64,000 nucleotides of DNA from Pseudomonas sp. PDM04 (GTDB lineage: Bacteria > Pseudomonadota > Gammaproteobacteria > Pseudomonadales > Pseudomonadaceae), in NCBI RefSeq assembly GCF_014851765.1, contig NZ_JACVAI010000003.1:186001-250000 (forward strand). The letters run 5' to 3'. Below the pieces are notes generated by a model that was not told where the DNA came from, made no database searches, and saw only the letters and a program-made list of their open reading frames with translations. Below, piece after piece: positions 12,326 to 24,900 of this stretch. Position 1 is the stretch's first letter, and each line of letters opens with the position of its first letter. The position numbers and the translations under genes were made by a program.

Positions 12326-12479
12326 AATGCATTTCTGGATCCGCCACTCGCGGCGTCCAATGCATGAAAACAATGATATTCAGGACGTAATTTTTGAACA
12401 CAGCGTTAAATGTCCCAAGCCTGCGCCGCACCCTGGTGATGGCGCTGGAATCCAGCCACGAACTCAGCGTGGGTAAACC

Positions 12480-13169
12480 GTGAGCGCCTCCTTAAGCCGT
12501 CTAGAGCGTCAGCTCGGCTACACCTTCAAGGATCAGGAACTGATGGTCCTGGCCCTGACTCACCGCAGTTTTGCCGGACGCAACAACGAGCGCCTGGAAT
12601 TCCTCGGTGATGCCATCCTCAACTTCGTGGCGGGCGAAGCGCTGTTCGATCGCTTTCCGCTGGCCCGCGAAGGCCAGTTGTCACGGTTGCGCGCGCGGCT
12701 GGTCAAGGGTGAAACCCTGGCGGTGCTGGCCCGTGGTTTTGATCTGGGCGACTACCTGCGCCTGGGGTCCGGCGAGCTGAAAAGCGGCGGTTTCCGTCGC
12801 GAGTCGATTCTGGCCGACGCCCTGGAAGCGCTGATCGGTGCGATCTACCTGGATGCTGGCATCGATGTGGCACGCGAGCGCGTGCTGGCCTGGCTGGCCG
12901 GGGAGTTCGAAGGCCTGACGCTGGTCGACACCAACAAGGACCCCAAGACCCGCCTGCAGGAGTTCCTGCAATCGCGTGGTTGCGAACTGCCGCGTTACGA
13001 AGTGGTGGATATCCAGGGCGAACCGCATTGCCGAACGTTCTTCGTCGAATGCGAAGTCACCTTACTGAATGAGAAAAGCCGGGGTCAGGGTGTGAGCCGT
13101 CGTATTGCCGAACAGGTAGCGGCCGCCGCAGCACTGATTGCCCTGGGTGTGGAGAATGGCAATGACTGA
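12480..13169 (+). CDS. rnc: Ribonuclease III
   Basis: The 229-residue enzyme cleaves double-stranded RNA in rRNA precursors and structured mRNAs. The signature [11 protein letters not shown] is at residues 37-47. Catalytic D44 and E116 (in [17 protein letters not shown]) are present. The C-terminal dsRNA-binding domain covers about 155-226. The start is GTG at 12480; its last two bases overlap a TGA that ends a short upstream frame, so initiation may be coupled to upstream translation. The gene overlaps era by 8 bases. In E. coli the same rnc-era-recO operon is controlled by RNase III cutting its own leader, and the hairpin at 12303-12325 makes that worth testing here. Confidence 0.97.
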   Translation: MSASLSRLERQLGYTFKDQELMVLALTHRSFAGRNNERLEFLGDAILNFVAGEALFDRFPLAREGQLSRLRARLVKGETLAVLARGFDLGDYLRLGSGELKSGGFRRESILADALEALIGAIYLDAGIDVARERVLAWLAGEFEGLTLVDTNKDPKTRLQEFLQSRGCELPRYEVVDIQGEPHCRTFFVECEVTLLNEKSRGQGVSRRIAEQVAAAAALIALGVENGND

Positions 13170-14064
13170 TTCAATCGCAACACGCTGTGGCTATGTTGCC
13201 ATCGTCGGCCGTCCCAACGTGGGCAAGTCCACGCTGCTGAACCACATCCTCGGCCAGAAGCTCGCGATCACCTCGCGCAAGCCGCAGACCACGCGCCACA
13301 ACATGCTGGGCATCAAGACCGAAGGCCACGTGCAGGCGGTCTATGTCGACACTCCCGGCATGCACAAGGGCGGCGAGAAGGCGCTGAACCGCTACATGAA
13401 CAAGACCGCTTCGGCGGCGTTGAAAGACGTCGACGTGGTGATTTTCGTGGTGGATCGGACCAAGTGGACCGAAGAAGACCAGATGGTCCTCGAACGCGTC
13501 CAGTACGTGACCGGCCCGCTGATCGTGGCGCTGAACAAGACCGACCGCATCGAGGACAAGGCCGAGCTGATGCCGCACCTGTCCTGGCTGCAGGAGCAAC
13601 TGCCCAACGCGCAGATCATTCCGATTTCGGCGCAGCACGGGCACAACCTCGATGCGCTGGAGCGTGTGATTGCCGAGCAGTTGCCGGAAAACGATCACTT
13701 CTTCCCGGAAGACCAGATCACCGACCGCAGCAGCCGTTTTCTCGCGGCTGAACTGGTGCGCGAAAAGATCATGCGCCAAATGGGCGCCGAATTGCCGTAC
13801 CAGATCACCGTGGAAATCGAGGAGTTCAAGCAGCAGGGCAAAACCCTGCACATCCATGCCTTGATCCTCGTCGAGCGCGACGGCCAGAAGAAAATCATCA
13901 TTGGCGACAAGGGCGAGCGCATCAAGCGCATCGGCACCGAGGCGCGCAAGGACATGGAGCTGCTGTTCGACTCCAAGGTCATGCTTAATCTCTGGGTCAA
14001 GGTCAAGGGCGGCTGGTCCGACGACGAGCGCGCGCTGCGTTCGCTGGGTTATGGCGATTTGTAA
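13162..14064 (+). CDS. era: GTPase Era
   Basis: The 300-residue essential GTPase binds 16S rRNA and helps mature the 30S subunit. The P-loop GRPNVGKST is at residues 16-24, with DTPGMHKG and NKTD further on. The C-terminal KH RNA-binding domain contains [21 protein letters not shown] choose the ATG at 13162 because GGAG lies 7 bases upstream and the product then matches the usual 301-residue length. An earlier ORF start at 13138 lies well inside rnc. The rnc stop overlaps this start, so translation is coupled. A REP doublet separates era from recO. Confidence 0.97.
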   Translation: MTDSIATRCGYVAIVGRPNVGKSTLLNHILGQKLAITSRKPQTTRHNMLGIKTEGHVQAVYVDTPGMHKGGEKALNRYMNKTASAALKDVDVVIFVVDRTKWTEEDQMVLERVQYVTGPLIVALNKTDRIEDKAELMPHLSWLQEQLPNAQIIPISAQHGHNLDALERVIAEQLPENDHFFPEDQITDRSSRFLAAELVREKIMRQMGAELPYQITVEIEEFKQQGKTLHIHALILVERDGQKKIIIGDKGERIKRIGTEARKDMELLFDSKVMLNLWVKVKGGWSDDERALRSLGYGDL

Positions 14065-14089
14065 ACGCTGAACTCTGGCCAATACCCAT

Positions 14090-14180
14090 TGTGGGAGCGA
14101 GCCTGCTCGCGAGGGCGAACTGTCAGTCGACACCCATGTTGGCAGCAGGTCGCTATCGCGAGCAGGCTCGCTCCCACAGT
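14090..14180 (+). repeat. REP doublet (REPIN)
   Basis: Head-to-head copies of the GAGCCTGCTCGC type, starting TGTGGGAGCGAGCC and ending GGCTCGCTCCCACA, with a spacer of about 45 bases. It lies inside the era-recO spacer of an otherwise tight operon. Confidence 0.9.
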
Positions 14181-14225
14181 GTTTTTGGCTAGTGTTCAAT
14201 CCTGCGTTTCTTGAACGAGAAGTCC

Positions 14226-14915
14226 ATGTCGCAAAGCCCGCCCATCGGCCAACCGGCCTACGTCCTCCACTCCCGCGCCTACCGTGAAAGCAGCGCGCTG
14301 GTGGACTTCCTCACGCCGCAAGGGCGGCTGCGGGCGGTGTTGCGCAGCGCGCGGGGCAAGGCGGGGACGCTGGCGCGGCCGTTCGTGCCACTGGAAGTCG
14401 AGTTTCGCGGGCGGGGCGAACTGAAGAATGTCGGGCGCATGGAAAGCAGCGGTGTGTCCACCTGGCTCAACGGCGAAGCGCTGTTCAGTGGCCTCTATCT
14501 GAACGAACTGCTGATTCGCCTGCTGCCAGCCGAAGACCCCCATCCCTCGGTGTTCGATCACTATGCCGCGACGCTGCTCGCGTTGGCCGAAGGCCGGCCG
14601 CTGGAGCCCTTGCTGCGTTCCTTCGAATGGCGCCTGCTCGACGATCTCGGCTACGGCTTCGCGCTGTCCACCGACATCCACGGCGAGCCCATCGCGCCCA
14701 ACGGCCTCTACCGCCTGCAAGTGGATGCTGGCCTGGAGCAGGTCTACCTGCTGCAACCCGGCCTGTTCAACGGCACCGAACTGCTGGCCATGGCCGAGGC
14801 CGACTGGTCGGCCCCCGGTGCGTTGTCCGCCGCCAAGCGCCTGATGCGTCAGGCGCTGGCGGTTCATCTGGGCGGTCGTCCCCTGGTTTCCCGAGAGTTG
14901 TTTCGAAAGCCCTAG
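14226..14915 (+). CDS. recO: DNA repair protein RecO
   Basis: The 229-residue protein works in the RecFOR pathway, loading RecA onto SSB-coated single-stranded DNA. It shows the N-terminal OB-fold opening [20 protein letters not shown] followed by [12 protein letters not shown], then the helical domain with [20 protein letters not shown] and the closing [16 protein letters not shown]. The Zn-binding cysteines of Gram-positive RecO are absent, as is usual in this group. The ATG at 14226 has a GAGAAG sequence just upstream. A TTG five codons earlier is less likely. It follows era after a 160-base spacer holding a REPIN and precedes pdxJ. Confidence 0.95.
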   Translation: MSQSPPIGQPAYVLHSRAYRESSALVDFLTPQGRLRAVLRSARGKAGTLARPFVPLEVEFRGRGELKNVGRMESSGVSTWLNGEALFSGLYLNELLIRLLPAEDPHPSVFDHYAATLLALAEGRPLEPLLRSFEWRLLDDLGYGFALSTDIHGEPIAPNGLYRLQVDAGLEQVYLLQPGLFNGTELLAMAEADWSAPGALSAAKRLMRQALAVHLGGRPLVSRELFRKP

Positions 14916-15032
14916 GGGCTGTTGATGCCGTATGGCGAGTCGCGTTGGCGCGCAACGCGGCCGGCATCCAGCATTAACAGACCCTAGCATGTATGCTGTG
15001 CACCGAACTTTCTCTTCTTCTGGAGCATTTCC

Positions 15033-15776
15033 GTGACCACCAGCACCCGCATTCTTCTTGGCGTGAACATCGACCACGTTGCCACCCTGCGTCAGGCCCG
15101 GGGCACTCGCTACCCGGATCCGGTCAAGGCGGCACTGGACGCGGAAGAGGCGGGCGCTGACGGCATCACCGTGCACCTGCGTGAAGACCGTCGGCACATC
15201 CAGGAGCGCGACGTACTGCTGCTCAAGGACGTGCTGCAGACCCGCATGAACTTCGAAATGGGCGTCACCGAAGAGATGATGGCGTTCGCCGAGCGCATTC
15301 GCCCGGCGCATATCTGCCTGGTCCCGGAAACACGCCAGGAGCTGACCACCGAAGGCGGCCTGGACGTGGCGGGGCAGGAGGAGAGGATCAAGGCGGCGGT
15401 GCAGCGCCTGTCGAAGCTCGGCGCTGAGGTGTCGCTGTTCATCGATGCCGATGAACGGCAGATCGAAGCCTCGCGCCGTGTCGGCGCGCCGGCCATCGAA
15501 CTGCACACCGGTCGCTATGCCGATGCCGAAACACCGACCGACGTTGCGCAAGAGCTCAAGCGGGTCGCCGACGGTGTGGCGTTTGGCCTGGCCCAGGGCC
15601 TGATCGTCAATGCCGGCCACGGTTTGCACTACCACAACGTGGAAGCGGTCGCGGCGATCAAGGGCATCAATGAACTGAACATCGGACACGCACTGGTGGC
15701 GCACGCGTTGTTCGTTGGCTTCAAGTCGGCGGTTTCCGAGATGAAAGCGTTGATCCTGGCCGCTGCCAAGGCCTGA
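15033..15776 (+). CDS. pdxJ: Pyridoxine 5'-phosphate synthase
   Basis: The 247-residue TIM-barrel enzyme condenses 1-deoxyxylulose 5-phosphate with 3-amino-2-oxopropyl phosphate, the last ring-forming step of the DXP-dependent vitamin B6 pathway. Family motifs are [15 protein letters not shown] near the start, [24 protein letters not shown], and [11 protein letters not shown] near residue 190. The start is GTG at 15033 with TGGAG 8 bases upstream. The rnc-era-recO-pdxJ order is ancestral in gammaproteobacteria. A 117-base spacer before it may hold a separate promoter. A REPIN follows the stop. Confidence 0.97.
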   Translation: MTTSTRILLGVNIDHVATLRQARGTRYPDPVKAALDAEEAGADGITVHLREDRRHIQERDVLLLKDVLQTRMNFEMGVTEEMMAFAERIRPAHICLVPETRQELTTEGGLDVAGQEERIKAAVQRLSKLGAEVSLFIDADERQIEASRRVGAPAIELHTGRYADAETPTDVAQELKRVADGVAFGLAQGLIVNAGHGLHYHNVEAVAAIKGINELNIGHALVAHALFVGFKSAVSEMKALILAAAKA

Positions 15777-15794
15777 GGGCTGATGCAAAACCCA

Positions 15795-15884
15795 TGTGGG
15801 AGCGGGCTTGCTCGCGAAAGCGTCATGTCGGTCAACTGTGATGTCGACTGACACGACGCATTCGCGAGCAAGCCCGCTCCCACA
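15795..15884 (+). repeat. REP doublet (REPIN), GGGCTTGCTCGC type
   Basis: Head-to-head copies TGTGGGAGCGGGCTTGCTCG and its inverted partner ending CCCGCTCCCACA, about 35 bases apart. They sit between the converging pdxJ and mltF genes and could fold into one long hairpin. Confidence 0.9.
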
Positions 15885-15903
15885 CTTGATGTGATGGTGT
15901 CTT

Positions 15904-17596
<1,693 letters not shown>

Positions 17597-17638
17597 GCAC
17601 GGCCTCAAAGCACACCCCTTCCCGAGGCTGTCCCGAAG

Positions 17639-20600
17639 ATGTTGATCCTGCGCGGCGCTCCTGCCCTTTCTGCCTTTCGCCACAGCAAACTCCTTGAGCA
17701 ACTGAGCCAGAAGGTTCCGGCTGTCAGTAGCTTGTATGCTGAATTCGCTCACTTCGCCGAAGTTACCGGCGTCCTGACCGGCGACGAACAGCAGGTGCTC
17801 GCGCGCCTTCTGAAGTACGGCCCAAGCGTTCCGGTACAGGAGCCGACCGGTCGCCTGTTCCTGGTATTGCCACGATTCGGCACCATCTCGCCATGGTCCA
17901 GTAAAGCCAGTGATATCGCCCGCAACTGCGGCCTGAGCAAGATTCAGCGCCTGGAGCGCGGCATCGCGTTCTACGTCACCGGCCAGTTCAGCGAGGCCGA
18001 GGCCCAGTCGATCTCGGACACGCTGCACGACCGCATGACCCAGATCGTCCTCGGCAACCTGGAGCAGGCCGCCGGCCTGTTCAGCCACGCCGAGCCCAAG
18101 CCGCTGACGGCGATCGATGTGCTCGGCGGCGGTCGCGCCGCCCTGGAGAAAGCCAACGTCGAGCTGGGCCTGGCCCTGGCCGAAGACGAGATCGACTACC
18201 TGGTCAACGCCTTCGTCGGCTTGAAGCGCAACCCGCACGACATCGAACTGATGATGTTCGCCCAGGCGAACTCCGAGCACTGCCGTCACAAGATCTTCAA
18301 CGCCAGTTGGGATATCGACGGTCAGAGCCAGGAAAAAAGCCTGTTCGGCATGATCAAGAACACCTACCAGATGCACAGCGAAGGCGTGCTGTCCGCCTAC
18401 AAGGACAACGCGTCGGTGATCGTCGGCAACGTGGCCGGCCGCTTCTTCCCGGACCCTGAAACCCGCCAGTACGGCGCGGTGCAGGAGCCAGTGCACATCC
18501 TGATGAAGGTCGAGACGCACAACCACCCGACCGCGATTGCCCCGTTCCCGGGTGCTTCCACCGGTTCCGGTGGCGAGATCCGCGACGAAGGCGCAACCGG
18601 TCGTGGTGCCAAGCCAAAGGCCGGCCTGACCGGTTTCACCGTCTCCAACCTGCAGATCCCTGGCTTCGAACAGCCGTGGGAAGTGCCGTATGGCAAGCCC
18701 GAGCGCATCGTCACCGCGCTGGACATCATGATCGAAGGCCCGCTGGGCGGCGCGGCGTTCAACAACGAATTCGGGCGTCCGGCACTGACCGGCTACTTCC
18801 GTACCTTCGAGCAGTCGATCAGCACCCCCCACGGCGACGAAGTGCGCGGTTACCACAAGCCGATCATGCTGGCCGGTGGCATGGGCAACATCCGTGAAGA
18901 ACACGTCCAGAAAGGCGAAATCGTCGTCGGTTCCAAGCTGATCGTGCTGGGCGGCCCGGCCATGCTGATCGGCCTGGGCGGCGGTGCCGCTTCTTCCATG
19001 GCCACCGGCACCAGCTCGGCGGACCTGGATTTCGCCTCGGTACAGCGCGAAAACCCGGAAATGGAGCGTCGCTGCCAGGAAGTCATCGACCGTTGCTGGC
19101 AACTGGGTGACAAGAACCCGATCAGCTTCATCCACGACGTGGGTGCGGGCGGCCTGTCCAACGCCTTCCCGGAACTGGTCAACGACGGCGACCGCGGTGG
19201 CCGTTTCGAACTGCGCAACATTCCAAACGACGAGCCGGGCATGGCCCCGCACGAAATCTGGAGTAACGAATCCCAGGAACGCTACGTCCTGGCAGTCGGT
19301 CCGGCGGACTTCGAACGCTTCCAGGCGATCTGCGAACGCGAGCGTTGCCCGTTCGCCGTGGTCGGCGAAGCGACAGCCGAGCCGCAACTGACCGTCACCG
19401 ACAGCCACTTTGGCAACAACCCGGTGGACATGCCGCTGGAAGTGCTGCTGGGTAAGGCCCCGCGCATGCACCGTTCGGTCGTGCGCGAAGCCGAGCTGGG
19501 CGATGACTTCGATCCGTCGACCCTGGACATCGCCGACAGCATCGAGCGTGTCCTGCACCACCCGGCCGTGGCCAGCAAGAGCTTCCTGATCACCATCGGC
19601 GACCGTACCATCACCGGCCTCGTGGCCCGTGACCAGATGGTCGGCCCATGGCAGGTCCCGGTGGCCGACGTTGCCGTCACCGCCACCAGCTTCGACGTCT
19701 ACACCGGTGAAGCGATGGCGATGGGCGAGCGCACTCCGCTGGCCCTGCTCGACGCTCCGGCATCGGGCCGCATGGCCATCGGCGAAACCCTGACCAACCT
19801 GGCCGCGTCGCGCATCAACAAGCTCTCCGACATCAAACTGTCGGCGAACTGGATGTCCGCCGCCGGCCATCCGGGTGAAGACGCGCGCCTCTACGACACC
19901 GTGAAGGCGGTGGGGATGGAGCTGTGTCCGGAGCTGGGCATCACCATTCCGGTGGGCAAGGACTCGATGTCCATGGCCACGCGCTGGAACGACAAGGGCG
20001 AAGACAAGACCGTCACCTCGCCGATGTCCCTGATCGTGACCGGTTTTGCACCGGTGTCCGACATCCGCCAGACCCTGACCCCGCAGCTGCGCATGGACAA
20101 GGGCACCACCGACCTGATCCTGATCGACCTCGGTCGTGGCCAGAACCGCATGGGGGCCTCGATCCTCGCCCAGGTTCACGGCAAGCTCGGCCGGCACGCG
20201 CCGGACGTCGATGACGCCGAAGACCTGAAAGCCTTCTTCGCCGTGATCCAGGGCCTCAACGCCGACGGTCACCTGCTGGCTTACCACGACCGCTCCGACG
20301 GCGGCCTGCTGACCAGCGTCGTGGAAATGGCCTTTGCCGGTCACTGTGGCCTGAACCTGAACCTCGACAGCCTGGCGGACACCTCGGCCGACATCGCCGC
20401 GATCCTGTTCAACGAAGAACTGGGCGCGGTCATCCAGGTTCGCCAGGACGCCACGCCGGACATCCTCGCGCAGTTCAGCGCCGCTGGCCTGGGCGATTGC
20501 GTATCGGTGGTCGGTCAGCCCATCAACAATGGCCAGATCAACATCACCTTCAACGGCGATACCGTGTTCGAAGGCCAGCGTCGTCTGCTGCAACGCCAGT

Positions 20601-21535
20601 GGGCCGAGACCAGCTACCAGATCCAGCGTCTGCGTGACAACGCCGACTGCGCCGATCAGGAGTTCGACGTCCTGTTGGAAGAAGACAACCCGGGCCTGAA
20701 CTTCAAGCTCAGCTACGACGTGAACCAGGACGTTGCCGCGCCTTACATCAAGAAAGGCGTTCGTCCACAGGTTGCCGTGCTGCGTGAGCAGGGCGTCAAC
20801 GGCCAGGTGGAGATGGCGGCCGCGTTCGACCGCGCCGGTTTCAACGCGATCGACGTGCACATGAGCGATATCCTCGCCGGCCGTGTCGACCTGAATGAAT
20901 TCAAGGGGCTGGTGGCGTGTGGTGGCTTCTCCTACGGCGACGTACTGGGCGCCGGTGAAGGTTGGGCCAAGTCCGCACTGTTCAACAGCCGTGCCCGCGA
21001 TGCGTTCCAGGGTTTCTTCGAACGCAACGACAGCTTCACCCTCGGCGTGTGCAACGGTTGCCAGATGATGTCCAACCTGCACGAGCTGATCCCGGGAAGC
21101 GAATTCTGGCCGCACTTCGTGCGTAACCGTTCCGAGCAGTTCGAAGCTCGTGTGGCGATGGTCCAGGTCCAGGAGTCCAACTCGATCTTCCTGCAAGGCA
21201 TGGCCGGTTCGCGCATGCCGATTGCCATCGCACACGGTGAAGGCCATGCCGAGTTCGAAAGCGAGGAAGCGCTGCTGGAAGCCGACCTGTCCGGTTGCGT
21301 GGCGCTGCGTTTCGTCGACAACCACGGCAAGGTCACCGAGACCTACCCGGCCAACCCGAACGGCTCGCCGCGCGGGATCACCGGCCTGACCAGTCGCGAC
21401 GGTCGCGTCACGATCATGATGCCGCACCCGGAGCGTGTGTTCCGTGCGGTGCAGAACTCGTGGCGTTCGGACGACTGGAACGAAGACGCACCGTGGATGC
21501 GCATGTTCCGTAACGCTCGCGTCTGGGTGAACTGA
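17639..21535 (+). CDS. purL: Phosphoribosylformylglycinamidine synthase
   Basis: This 1298-residue single-chain enzyme makes formylglycinamidine ribonucleotide from FGAR, glutamine and ATP, the fourth step of purine synthesis. The N-terminal PurS-like region is followed by two AIRS-type ATP-binding halves, with the motifs [13 protein letters not shown] and [19 protein letters not shown]. The C-terminal glutaminase domain has its nucleophile in GVCNGC at C1138 and the His-Glu pair in MMPHPERVF. Length fits the large proteobacterial form. The ATG at 17639 gives the family opening [14 protein letters not shown]. It is followed after 4 bases by a YqfO-like gene. Confidence 0.98.
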   Translation: MLILRGAPALSAFRHSKLLEQLSQKVPAVSSLYAEFAHFAEVTGVLTGDEQQVLARLLKYGPSVPVQEPTGRLFLVLPRFGTISPWSSKASDIARNCGLSKIQRLERGIAFYVTGQFSEAEAQSISDTLHDRMTQIVLGNLEQAAGLFSHAEPKPLTAIDVLGGGRAALEKANVELGLALAEDEIDYLVNAFVGLKRNPHDIELMMFAQANSEHCRHKIFNASWDIDGQSQEKSLFGMIKNTYQMHSEGVLSAYKDNASVIVGNVAGRFFPDPETRQYGAVQEPVHILMKVETHNHPTAIAPFPGASTGSGGEIRDEGATGRGAKPKAGLTGFTVSNLQIPGFEQPWEVPYGKPERIVTALDIMIEGPLGGAAFNNEFGRPALTGYFRTFEQSISTPHGDEVRGYHKPIMLAGGMGNIREEHVQKGEIVVGSKLIVLGGPAMLIGLGGGAASSMATGTSSADLDFASVQRENPEMERRCQEVIDRCWQLGDKNPISFIHDVGAGGLSNAFPELVNDGDRGGRFELRNIPNDEPGMAPHEIWSNESQERYVLAVGPADFERFQAICERERCPFAVVGEATAEPQLTVTDSHFGNNPVDMPLEVLLGKAPRMHRSVVREAELGDDFDPSTLDIADSIERVLHHPAVASKSFLITIGDRTITGLVARDQMVGPWQVPVADVAVTATSFDVYTGEAMAMGERTPLALLDAPASGRMAIGETLTNLAASRINKLSDIKLSANWMSAAGHPGEDARLYDTVKAVGMELCPELGITIPVGKDSMSMATRWNDKGEDKTVTSPMSLIVTGFAPVSDIRQTLTPQLRMDKGTTDLILIDLGRGQNRMGASILAQVHGKLGRHAPDVDDAEDLKAFFAVIQGLNADGHLLAYHDRSDGGLLTSVVEMAFAGHCGLNLNLDSLADTSADIAAILFNEELGAVIQVRQDATPDILAQFSAAGLGDCVSVVGQPINNGQINITFNGDTVFEGQRRLLQRQWAETSYQIQRLRDNADCADQEFDVLLEEDNPGLNFKLSYDVNQDVAAPYIKKGVRPQVAVLREQGVNGQVEMAAAFDRAGFNAIDVHMSDILAGRVDLNEFKGLVACGGFSYGDVLGAGEGWAKSALFNSRARDAFQGFFERNDSFTLGVCNGCQMMSNLHELIPGSEFWPHFVRNRSEQFEARVAMVQVQESNSIFLQGMAGSRMPIAIAHGEGHAEFESEEALLEADLSGCVALRFVDNHGKVTETYPANPNGSPRGITGLTSRDGRVTIMMPHPERVFRAVQNSWRSDDWNEDAPWMRMFRNARVWVN

Positions 21536-21539
21536 GGCG

Positions 21540-21851
21540 GTGTACAAGCTCGGCTTCTTCGTGCCCGACAGCCACGTCGAGACGGTGAAAACCGCCGTCT
21601 TCGAAGCCGGCGGCGGGCGCATCGGCGACTACGACCACTGTGCCTGGCAAGTGCTGGGCCAGGGCCAGTTCCGCGCGTTGGACGGCAGCCAGCCGTACAT
21701 CGGGCAGCTCGGTCAGGTTGAAGTGGTGGACGAATGGAAGGTTGAGCTGGTGGTGGCGGATGAGTTGATCAGGGCCGCTGTGGCCGCGTTGAAACTCAGC
21801 CACCCCTACGAGACACCGGCTTATGAAGTGTGGCGGCTGGAGGATTTCTGA
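21540..21851 (+). CDS. YqfO/NIF3-like small protein
   Basis: A 103-residue protein resembling the free-standing middle domain of NIF3/YqfO family proteins, which has a CutA-like fold. The opening MYKLGFFVPDSHVETVKTAV, the GRIGDYDHCAWQ segment and the closing HPYETPAYEVWRLEDF are family marks. No catalytic role is established for the stand-alone form. It starts with GTG at 21540, 4 bases after purL stops, so it is probably co-transcribed and possibly coupled to purL. A terminator follows. The function remains unclear. Confidence 0.85.
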   Translation: MYKLGFFVPDSHVETVKTAVFEAGGGRIGDYDHCAWQVLGQGQFRALDGSQPYIGQLGQVEVVDEWKVELVVADELIRAAVAALKLSHPYETPAYEVWRLEDF

Positions 21852-21869
21852 TCCCGCCTGCCGGCAATG

Positions 21870-21907
21870 AAAACCCGCTGGGCCATCAGGGCCAGCGGGT
21901 TTTTTTA
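21870..21907 (+). terminator. Rho-independent terminator of the purL operon
   Basis: The stem ACCCGCTGG...CCAGCGGGT is followed by TTTTTT. It ends the purL transcript before the converging 21950-26671 gene. Confidence 0.93.
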
Positions 21908-21949
21908 CGCCTGTCGATCAGGATGGCCTTGGCCGTTCAGCGCTGAACA

Positions 21950-24900
21950 TCAGAGTTCGTCCCGCGTGTGCACAATGCCTGGGCTCGGCGTTTGCTGACG
22001 TTGCAGCTTCCACTGTTTGCCCATGGGCCCGACCTGCCGCCAGTAATGTCCGGCGATCAGCACCCGAAAATCCCCCAGGTCGACCAGTCTGGAAATGAAT
22101 TCCTCCGGCTTCAGCCGTGTCACCCATCGGCCCCCTTCAAACACCACCGGCGTCGTGGACAGCAGGTCCCGTTCGGCGTCTGTGTATTCCGGGGTGTACC
22201 TGAGCAGCACATCGTGAGGGCTGGAGTAGTAATAGTGGCGGATCGCGAAGCCCTTGTTTTTCAGGTCATGGGTCCGTTCGCGAACCATGAGCGGGGAGGC
22301 GAAGTTGGCGTAGACCTGCTCGGTATCCGGCGCTTGTGTGGTGTTGCCGGATAAATGCAGCTGATGCGAGGCCACCGGCTCGTATCCCTGAGGATAGGTG
22401 GGGTAGCGGTCGACGAGCGTCCTGGAAGGATCATGCCTCGGGCGGAAGATTCGATTGACCGAATTCTCGCCGGTGGCGCTGCTGCTCAGGGGATCGAGGG
22501 GGACGAAACGGTTGGCCATTCCGGAGGGCGAGGCCGCTCGGGCGAGGATCGCGCTGTCGAAACCCTCATCGATGTCGTGGGCATAACCGCTGCCCGCGCG
22601 TTGCTGGATATAGCGGGCCGCATCGTCGCAGTGCTCGAAGACAGGCCCCAGTGGCGGCTCCGGATTGGCCCTCCAGCGTTCCTGGATCAGCACGTCAGCC
22701 ATGCGTGGTTGCCAGTTTTCGTCGACCCTGCCATGCCGCGACCAGTATGCGCTGGTCACGATGACGTCGAGTTCTCCCGCACGTGCCATGCGCCGGATGT
22801 AGTCCGGCAGGTTGAAGGTGTCTCGCGAAAGGTCCTCTTCGTCCTGCGCCGCCTGGGCCTTGGAGGCGAACAGATTGGGCCGCAGGTCCAGTTGGCCCCG
22901 GGCGTCGTGAAATTCGCCGGGTTCAAAGCTGCTCATCGCGAATCGCAGCAACGCGCCATCGGCGCAGGACAAGTAGATCAACCTGTATCCTTGCGGGGTG
23001 TAGGCCGCCGAACACAGGTGGTGAATATCGAGTGGCGAGAACAGGAATAGCCGGCACTCGGGTGTCTGTTCTCCAGCGGGCGAGCGGCGGGCGCAGGCAT
23101 ACAGCGCGTGCACGGCATATTGAGCGGGGGGCGCACCTCGCACCAGGACACGGTCGGTAGCGATCGCTGAAGAATGGGTCTCCAACGGCAGGCTGGCGTA
23201 AAACAAGCCGTCCCGGGCGCCCCACAGCATCACCCCGAAGGTCGCGGCGGTTCGCTCGCCCGCCGCTTCATGTACGTGGCGCGCTGCAGCGTCTGCCTGA
23301 ATGAACAGCGGGCTGCACAGGGGGGCGATGTCGGCTTTGGTGTCGACCGTGGCGGCTACGGGGTAAGGCTGCCATTCGGTCACCTTGCGGCGCGGGCCCC
23401 AGAAACGGCTACCGCTCACGACGTACAGATCGCCGGCGCCGGTCAGGCAATTGCACCAGGCGCCGGGCTTGAGCGCGCCGCTGTAAAGCAGTTGCTTGAC
23501 GGCATTGCCATCGAGCTTCGAGGCGTCGCTGGAGACGCCCTGCACCTCGCTCTTCAATTGCGCCTGCAAGTCGTCCAACCGCCCGCTGCGGTAGCGAATG
23601 ATCGAGCCTTGCGGGCCAAACAGGTATTCATCGAGTGCCGGATCGGCCTGGGGCGCCGGGATTCTCTTGCGGTTGAATGCCGTGAACAGAGTGTCGACGG
23701 ACAGCAGGTTCAGGTAGGTCTGCTTCTGCAAGTGTGACAGCACCATCGACGGCTCGTGCACGACCCTGGAGCGATAGCGGCCTGCCACCTTGCACCCGTC
23801 GGGAAACAGCCCGTTCAGAACGCTTTGTGCGGGATAGATGACACTGACGTCGAAATCCTCACTGGCCACCTCGACCGGCTCGGTGCTCAGGTACAGCCCG
23901 TCCGGGCGGATCAGCAGCAGACCGCCAAAGATTTTGCCCGTCTGCTCGGGGAGTCGGGAGCGGGCGTAGACCGCAGCGTCATCCATGTTTTTGAAGGCGG
24001 GGCTGAGCCAGCGGCGTTGCAGGTGCATGAACGGGCGCCAGTCCGGATCGACCGGCCCCGGCCGATCCCAGCACAAGCTGGTGCGCATCACGTGCAGCCC
24101 GCCTTGCTTGATGACGGTCCGGACAAAAGCGTCAGGCTGCATTTTTCCGCTGGTCAGCAGGCTCTTGAAATCGTCGAGCCCCAGGCCCGGCACATCGTTG
24201 TCGAACAGTCGGTTGCCCTGGCGATTGTCGAATTTCAACAGGGCGCCATCCTGGGTGGAAATGTACAGCGCGATGGGGGTGGCAGGCTCCGAGGCTCGTC
24301 GACGCCGAGAATAGTAGACCGCGGGAAAGAGATCGTCGGGCAGGATGAAGTGCTGCGACAGCCAGGAGGCCGGTTGTTCCAGCGAATGTTTGAGGCGCTG
24401 GCGCGAGTAAAAGAACGCATGACGCTGGAAGCCCTCCGGGTAGGTGTACCAGGGCGGGGTCGTGGTGATGCCGAACAGGCTTTGCGGCTGGAACACGTCA
24501 TTCCTGGCCTCGCCGATCGGTATCAGTTCACTGGCGACATACTCTTCCCGGTCCTTGTGCTTGAGGATAAAACCGAACCAGGCTTTTTCCTGTTCGTGCA
24601 GGCGCACATCGCGGGAGTACTGGTCTTCGGCGGCTTCATCGGCCGTGGCAAACACCGCGCCAAACGCGACCTGTTCGGGGCGTTTCCATTTCCACGGCGA
24701 ATAGGCTGCCGACCAGTCGGGCGTCAGTTGCCCTCGGGGACCCCATAATTCGCTGTTCAACACTACGGTCAGGCGCCCGGCGGCGGCCTGTTCCTTGATG
24801 AACGCGGTGGGCAGGGTCATGCCGGTTTCCAGTTCTGTCGCCAGAGGTCCCGGATGCCTGTGGGTGCCCAGGCGCTTGTCGAAGGCTCGTGTGGTGCCGG

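Noticed and set aside
12360..12476. Small ORF (about 38 codons) in the lepB-rnc spacer
   Set aside because: No ribosome site, no recognisable sequence, and a composition like non-coding DNA.
14090..15884. Possible CRISPR-like repeats
   Set aside because: The repeats are palindromic pairs scattered between genes, without regular spacers or cas genes. They are REP elements.
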